In this document: positions 60,883 to 64,000 of the stretch, one piece after another
Position numbering within the stretch: position 1 is the first letter of the stretch
How the letters are laid out: the number at the start of each line of letters is the position of its first letter
From: Methanomethylovorans sp. PtaU1.Bin093
GTDB taxonomy: Archaea > Halobacteriota > Methanosarcinia > Methanosarcinales > Methanosarcinaceae
Reading direction: 5' to 3'
Assembly (NCBI RefSeq): GCF_002067275.1
Contig: NZ_MVQX01000035.1
Location: forward strand, 1-64,000
DNA length: 64,000 bases
Position numbers and translations under genes: made by a program
The notes under the pieces: generated by a model
What the model was told of the DNA's origin: nothing
Database searches by the model: none
What the model saw: the letters and a program-made list of their open reading frames with translations, nothing else

Positions 60883-61861
60883 AGCATTCGATTTCCAGAT
60901 AGCAAGGATCATTGGCATAATAAAAGATACAGGTGCAAAGACTGTAGGCTTACAGTTCCCTGAGGGCTTTAAGCGCAGGGCTGCGAGCATAGTCCATGAG
61001 ATCGAAAAAGCTACAGCTGCACAGATATTGATATCCGGGAACCCATGTTTTGGGGCATGTGACATAGATGTCTACCTGGCACGCAGGGTGGACATACTGT
61101 TCCATTTCGGGCATGCTGTGCTTGATGACAGCAACTATGTCAAGAATGTGTATTTCATTGAGGTAAGGTCCAATGCTGCAGTAGAGGAAGTGGTGAACAA
61201 GTCTCTGGAAATGCTTAAGGGAAAGAGGATAGGGCTCATCACCACGGTTCAGCATGTGCACAAGCTTCAGGAAGCAAGTGAGATATTACAAGCCCATGAC
61301 AAAGTTTGCGTGATAGGAAAGGGAGATGCAAAAATAGCATATCCCGGACAGGTTCTTGGGTGCAATTTTTCCTCGGCAAGGGCCGAGATATGCGATGAAT
61401 ATCTCTATATAGGGAGTGGCTATTTCCACCCCATGGGTGTGGCATTATCTACAGGAAGAAGAGTGCTCATAGCCGACCCATTTGTAAATGAGGTCAGAGA
61501 ACTGGACATTTCAAAGGTGCTCAAACAACGCAGTGCCGTTATCGGAAGATCACTGGATGCAGATCTTTTCGGAATGATCGTATGTTCCAAGCCTGGACAG
61601 GAACGTATGGCACTTGCCCTGAAGTTGCAGGACCTTATACGCAGGCATGGTAAAGATGCCCGGATCATTATGATGGATCTCGTGACCCCTGACCAGCTAC
61701 TCCAGTTCAAAGTGGATGCTTTTGTAAATACTGCATGTCCGAGACTTGCCATTGACGAGGTTGGCCGCTTCAATGCGCCAATGCTCACTCCACCGGAACT
61801 TGAGATAGTACTGGGCGAGAAGGCATGGGAAGATCTGGTATTCGATGAGATAACTGCCTGA
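60869..61861 (+). CDS. dph2: Diphthamide synthase radical enzyme Dph2
   Basis: A 330-residue archaeal Dph2 that makes the first step of diphthamide on elongation factor 2 by an unusual radical cleavage of S-adenosylmethionine. The three cysteines that bind the [4Fe-4S] cluster are in [29 protein letters not shown] and [17 protein letters not shown] at 60869 is chosen because GGAGG lies 5-6 nt upstream; it overlaps hpt by 14 bp. The frame extends upstream to 60830 inside hpt, without a ribosome-binding site. Confidence 0.92.
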   Translation: MADSEAFDFQIARIIGIIKDTGAKTVGLQFPEGFKRRAASIVHEIEKATAAQILISGNPCFGACDIDVYLARRVDILFHFGHAVLDDSNYVKNVYFIEVRSNAAVEEVVNKSLEMLKGKRIGLITTVQHVHKLQEASEILQAHDKVCVIGKGDAKIAYPGQVLGCNFSSARAEICDEYLYIGSGYFHPMGVALSTGRRVLIADPFVNEVRELDISKVLKQRSAVIGRSLDADLFGMIVCSKPGQERMALALKLQDLIRRHGKDARIIMMDLVTPDQLLQFKVDAFVNTACPRLAIDEVGRFNAPMLTPPELEIVLGEKAWEDLVFDEITA

Positions 61862-61874
61862 AGCGGGTCATTAA

Positions 61875-62477
61875 ATGAAGCAGAGAAAACTTGAGATCAT
61901 GCTGGAAAAGGTGAAAGGGTTCGAAAGACCTGATGTGAACCTGGAACAATATGCTACGCCTGCTCCCATCGCTGCTGAGGTATTGCATTTTGCATTTATG
62001 CATGGGAATCTGCAGGGTACGGTATACGACCTTGGATGCGGCACCGGCATCCTTGCCATTGGTGCAAAGCTCCTGGGTGCTGAAAAAGTAGTAGGTTTCG
62101 ACCTTGATCCCTGTGCCCTTGAGATCGCAAGAGAGAACGCATCTATGATGGGAGTTGACGTGGAGTTCGTACAATGTGACATCTCAGGTGTGCCTGAACA
62201 TGCAGATACTGTAGTAATGAACCCGCCTTTTGGAGCACAGTGCAAGGGCAATGACAGACCTTTCCTTTCAACTGCCCTGAGAGTTGCAGATGTGGCATAT
62301 TCCGTCCACAATTGCGGGAGTCACAGGTTCATTAAGAGTTTCATAAAGCCTGCGATCATTAGTGACTGGTATGAAACTGGTTTTCCGATAAAACGAACAT
62401 TTAAATTTCATAAAAAGGATGTAGAACTGGTTAAGGTTGAGATCTACCGGATAGTCCGGTGTGATGGCAGCATATAA
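61875..62477 (+). CDS. METTL5-like rRNA/nucleic-acid adenine N6-methyltransferase
   Basis: A 200-residue SAM-dependent methyltransferase. Motif I is VYDLGCGTGILAIGA, and the catalytic motif NPPFGAQCKG marks amino-group methylation of adenine. The N-terminus KLEIMLEKVKGFERPDVNLE, YATPAPIAA and the C-terminal IKRTFKFHKKDVELVKVEIY match the archaeal relative of METTL5, which methylates rRNA. It follows dph2 by 13 bp, so it shares that transcript. Confidence 0.85.
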   Translation: MKQRKLEIMLEKVKGFERPDVNLEQYATPAPIAAEVLHFAFMHGNLQGTVYDLGCGTGILAIGAKLLGAEKVVGFDLDPCALEIARENASMMGVDVEFVQCDISGVPEHADTVVMNPPFGAQCKGNDRPFLSTALRVADVAYSVHNCGSHRFIKSFIKPAIISDWYETGFPIKRTFKFHKKDVELVKVEIYRIVRCDGSI

Positions 62478-62498
62478 TCTGCCGATGTTTGCAACTGC

Positions 62499-62507
62499 TT
62501 TATATAG
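62499..62507 (+). promoter_or_regulatory. TATA box upstream of csl4-rpoL
   Basis: TTTATATAG lies here and would give a transcription start near 62528. The csl4 leader would then be about 245 nt to the ATG at 62773, or about 83 nt if the in-frame ATG at 62611 is used. Confidence 0.45.
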
Positions 62508-62772
62508 CGGGAAACATATGTCTTGCAAACTGGCGCTCGATCATATCTATCTAATTTCATCATGAGGGATTCTTATTCGTATAAGGAACAGGAAAAAGGT
62601 TTCACGCAGGATGATCAAAGGCTCAGGCGAGGGATCAGAAAGTGTACGGTCATCGGAAGAAACAGAACAAATGGTGACCAAGGGAAGGAAAGTGGAGGTA
62701 GCTGCTAAAATGACGAAAGTTCCAAAAAGCGGCATTGTTAAGCCTTCAAAGAAAGTGATACAGGAGGAGAAC

Positions 62773-63342
62773 ATGGATGAAGAGGAAACGGTCTTTGTGA
62801 TGCCTGGAGACATTATTGGTACTACTGAAGAATTTAGTCCCGGGATCGGGACTTTCCTGCATGTTGCAGATATCCATGCTGCCTCTACTGGTGTCGTGAA
62901 GATAGACAGGAAAGCACGTATCATATCCGTTGTTCCCAATACCAAGTATCCACCATCAATTGCCGTAGGAGATATCGTAGTTGGCAGTATAACCGGCCTT
63001 AGAGAGAGCGTCGCTCTTGTTGAGATAGCTGCTATAAAAGGTGAAGGTGAACGTGAATTCCGGAAAGTTGGGACAGCTGCGGTGCATGTATCCAATGTTA
63101 AAGATTCATACTGCAAGAGACTGGACGAGGAATTCGCTGTGGGAGACATAATTAAAGCAAAGGTTTTGAACACTGAGAACATGCGGCTTAGTACCGCAGG
63201 GAAGGAACTTGGTGTAATGAAAGCCCAGTGCTCCAACTGCCGCGCTGTTATGGTCAAGGAAGATAACAAACTGAAATGCCCGGAATGCGGAAGAGTAGAG
63301 AGACGTAAACTCTCCTCAGATTATGGAACAGGCATAGTATAA
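62773..63342 (+). CDS. csl4: Exosome complex RNA-binding subunit Csl4
   Basis: A 189-residue Csl4 of the archaeal exosome cap. The N-terminal domain has FVMPGDIIGTTEEFSPGIGT, the central S1 domain GDIVVGSITGLRESVALVEI, and the C-terminal zinc ribbon CSNC...CPEC (residues about 154-175). It recruits RNA and DnaG to the exosome. ATG 62773 is chosen because AGGAGG lies 5 nt upstream. In-frame ATGs at 62611, 62671 and 62710 could add a basic N-terminal extension of up to 54 residues that is rich in Lys, Glu and Ser. Confidence 0.9.
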   Translation: MDEEETVFVMPGDIIGTTEEFSPGIGTFLHVADIHAASTGVVKIDRKARIISVVPNTKYPPSIAVGDIVVGSITGLRESVALVEIAAIKGEGEREFRKVGTAAVHVSNVKDSYCKRLDEEFAVGDIIKAKVLNTENMRLSTAGKELGVMKAQCSNCRAVMVKEDNKLKCPECGRVERRKLSSDYGTGIV

Positions 63343-63373
63343 TATAAAAATCTGACTTATATGGGTGAAGTCC

Positions 63374-63652
63374 ATGGAACTGAAGATCATAGACAAGACC
63401 GAAGATGAAATGCACCTTGAGATAAAAGGTGAAACACACACTCTTCTTAATATGCTGAAATCTGTGTTACTTGAAGATACAAGAGTACACACCGCTTCGT
63501 ATGATATGAAGCACGTGTCTATAAGCGAACCGGTCCTGTACATAAAGACAGACGGTACAGACCCTATCATAGTAGTTAGAGAGGCTGCTGAAACTCTTGT
63601 TGTACAGTGTGAAGAGTTCGTCAGCGTATTTGGCAAAGCTGTGGAAGTCTAA
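63374..63652 (+). CDS. rpoL: DNA-directed RNA polymerase subunit L (Rpb11/RpoL)
   Basis: A 92-residue RpoL, the archaeal homologue of Rpb11/Rpc19, which dimerises with RpoD. ELKIIDKTEDEMHLEIKGET and LLNMLKSVLLEDTRVHTASY are the conserved core. ATG 63374 starts the family N-terminus MELKI; a GTG at 63365 forms part of its ribosome-binding site. TATA-like TATAATATAAAA at 63339-63350 suggests that it also has its own start near 63370. It follows csl4 by 31 bp. Confidence 0.92.
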   Translation: MELKIIDKTEDEMHLEIKGETHTLLNMLKSVLLEDTRVHTASYDMKHVSISEPVLYIKTDGTDPIIVVREAAETLVVQCEEFVSVFGKAVEV

Positions 63653-63766
63653 TAATTTCCACTGCATTTTTTCTTTTTTAATGTTAGATACTGACATCTA
63701 TTATTAATTGTACAAAGTGAATACTTTGTGGCCTGGAAGGAATTAATCAACTGGAGATGTAATATC

Positions 63767-64000
63767 GTGAAAGTAGTGGCATTTAATGGCAGTCCCAGAA
63801 AAGAAGGCAATACTGCAACGCTCATAAAGTATGTCTTTGAAGAACTGGAAAAAGAGGGAATAGAAACCGAGCTTGTACACATTGGGGGTAAAAAGACAAT
63901 TGGATGCACAGCATGCATGAAATGTTATCAGAATAAAGATAGGAGATGTGTTTTCAATGATGATTTTGTGAATGAATGCATTGTGAAAATGATAGATGCA
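63767..64000 (+). CDS. NAD(P)H-dependent FMN reductase / iron-sulfur flavoprotein, 5' part
   Basis: The first 78 codons of a flavodoxin-fold protein, cut off by the window edge. VVAFNGSPRKEGNTATLIKY is the FMN-phosphate-binding loop of the flavodoxin-like/iron-sulfur flavoprotein (Isf) family, followed by IGCTACMKCYQNKDRRCVFN, a cysteine motif (CxxCxxC then CVF) that resembles the [4Fe-4S] cluster motif of Isf. It would transfer electrons in the cytosol. GTG at 63767 has GGAGA about 9 nt upstream. Confidence 0.85.
   Translation, partial: MKVVAFNGSPRKEGNTATLIKYVFEELEKEGIETELVHIGGKKTIGCTACMKCYQNKDRRCVFNDDFVNECIVKMIDA

Noticed and set aside
1-64000. CRISPR array, rRNA genes, SRP RNA or RNase P RNA
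   Set aside because: No regularly spaced repeats and none of the conserved rRNA or RNA-core sequences were recognised on either strand. This was by eye; a covariance-model scan would be decisive.
1-64000. Pyrrolysine (in-frame TAG) methylamine methyltransferase genes, expected in this family
   Set aside because: No mtmB, mtbB or mttB-like sequence and no conserved gene interrupted by an in-frame TAG was seen in this window.

Overview
The window is a chromosomal segment of a methanogenic archaeon of the Methanosarcinaceae (a Methanolobus- or Methanomethylovorans-like genus is my guess; the genus is not proven). The evidence is a complete mtrEDCBAFGH operon in the Methanosarcina gene order, coenzyme F420 genes (cofD, cofE), Methanosarcina-type S-layer domains, a DUF1699 protein, the archaeal information-processing genes radB, rpoL, csl4, dph2, srp19 and an RFC small-subunit paralogue, and AT-rich TATA boxes upstream of many starts. 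Genes are closely packed on both strands. I see no CRISPR array, rRNA operon, prophage or intact insertion sequence. The only mobile-element trace is a roughly 130-bp segment bounded by 12-bp inverted repeats near 3 kb.

Layout. 0-7.5 kb: an orphan hydantoinase/oxoprolinase-type protein divergent from a metallo-beta-lactamase-fold protein, a DUF134 regulator with an Mrp ATPase, an orphan class III ribonucleotide reductase-like protein, an alpha/alpha-toroid protein and a bactofilin-like protein. 7.5-10.9 kb: a nitrate/sulfonate/taurine-type ABC transporter with a divergent HTH regulator. 10.9-16.7 kb: a 1.2-kaa mosaic S-layer protein, thiL and a DUF4349 lipoprotein. 16.7-20.2 kb: the nrdH-nrdD-nrdG operon for anaerobic deoxynucleotide synthesis. 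20.4-29 kb: radB, a TrmI-type tRNA methyltransferase, an HD phosphohydrolase, mtnA, a 57-codon Sec61-beta gene, srp19 and several small conserved genes.

29-34.4 kb: the methyl-H4MPT:coenzyme M methyltransferase operon, with a long leader and a perfect palindromic terminator. 34.4-41.3 kb: an unrecognised 347-aa protein, a GATase-like protein, purM with aspartate kinase, an acidic S-layer-like protein and apgM. 41.4-54 kb: hsp20 with an unusual structured leader, cofE, a dCMP-deaminase-like enzyme, secF-secD, a degenerate RFC small-subunit paralogue, elp3, a winged-helix/MinD-like pair, DUF1699, a predicted nuclease next to a RecJ/GAN-like DHH exonuclease, and an HTH-less NrpR-domain protein. 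54-64 kb: cupin glucose-6-phosphate isomerase, uvrC, tRNA-Pro(UGG), an HD protein / LpdD-like / ubiX operon, cofD, hpt, dph2, a METTL5-like methyltransferase, csl4, rpoL and the start of a flavodoxin-fold gene cut by the window edge.

The genes are mostly core metabolism and information processing. The points most worth checking are the RNA structure of the hsp20 leader, terminator hairpins that contain stop codons (mtrH and the S-layer gene), the CTG-overlap start and degraded ATPase motifs of the RFC paralogue, two class III RNR-like proteins, the HTH-less NrpR, the HD/LpdD-like/UbiX operon, a reading-frame extension without a start codon upstream of the unrecognised 347-aa gene, and a gene-remnant-like stretch at 49.96-50.06 kb. 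All functional calls come from motif reading and family knowledge; no database search was run.
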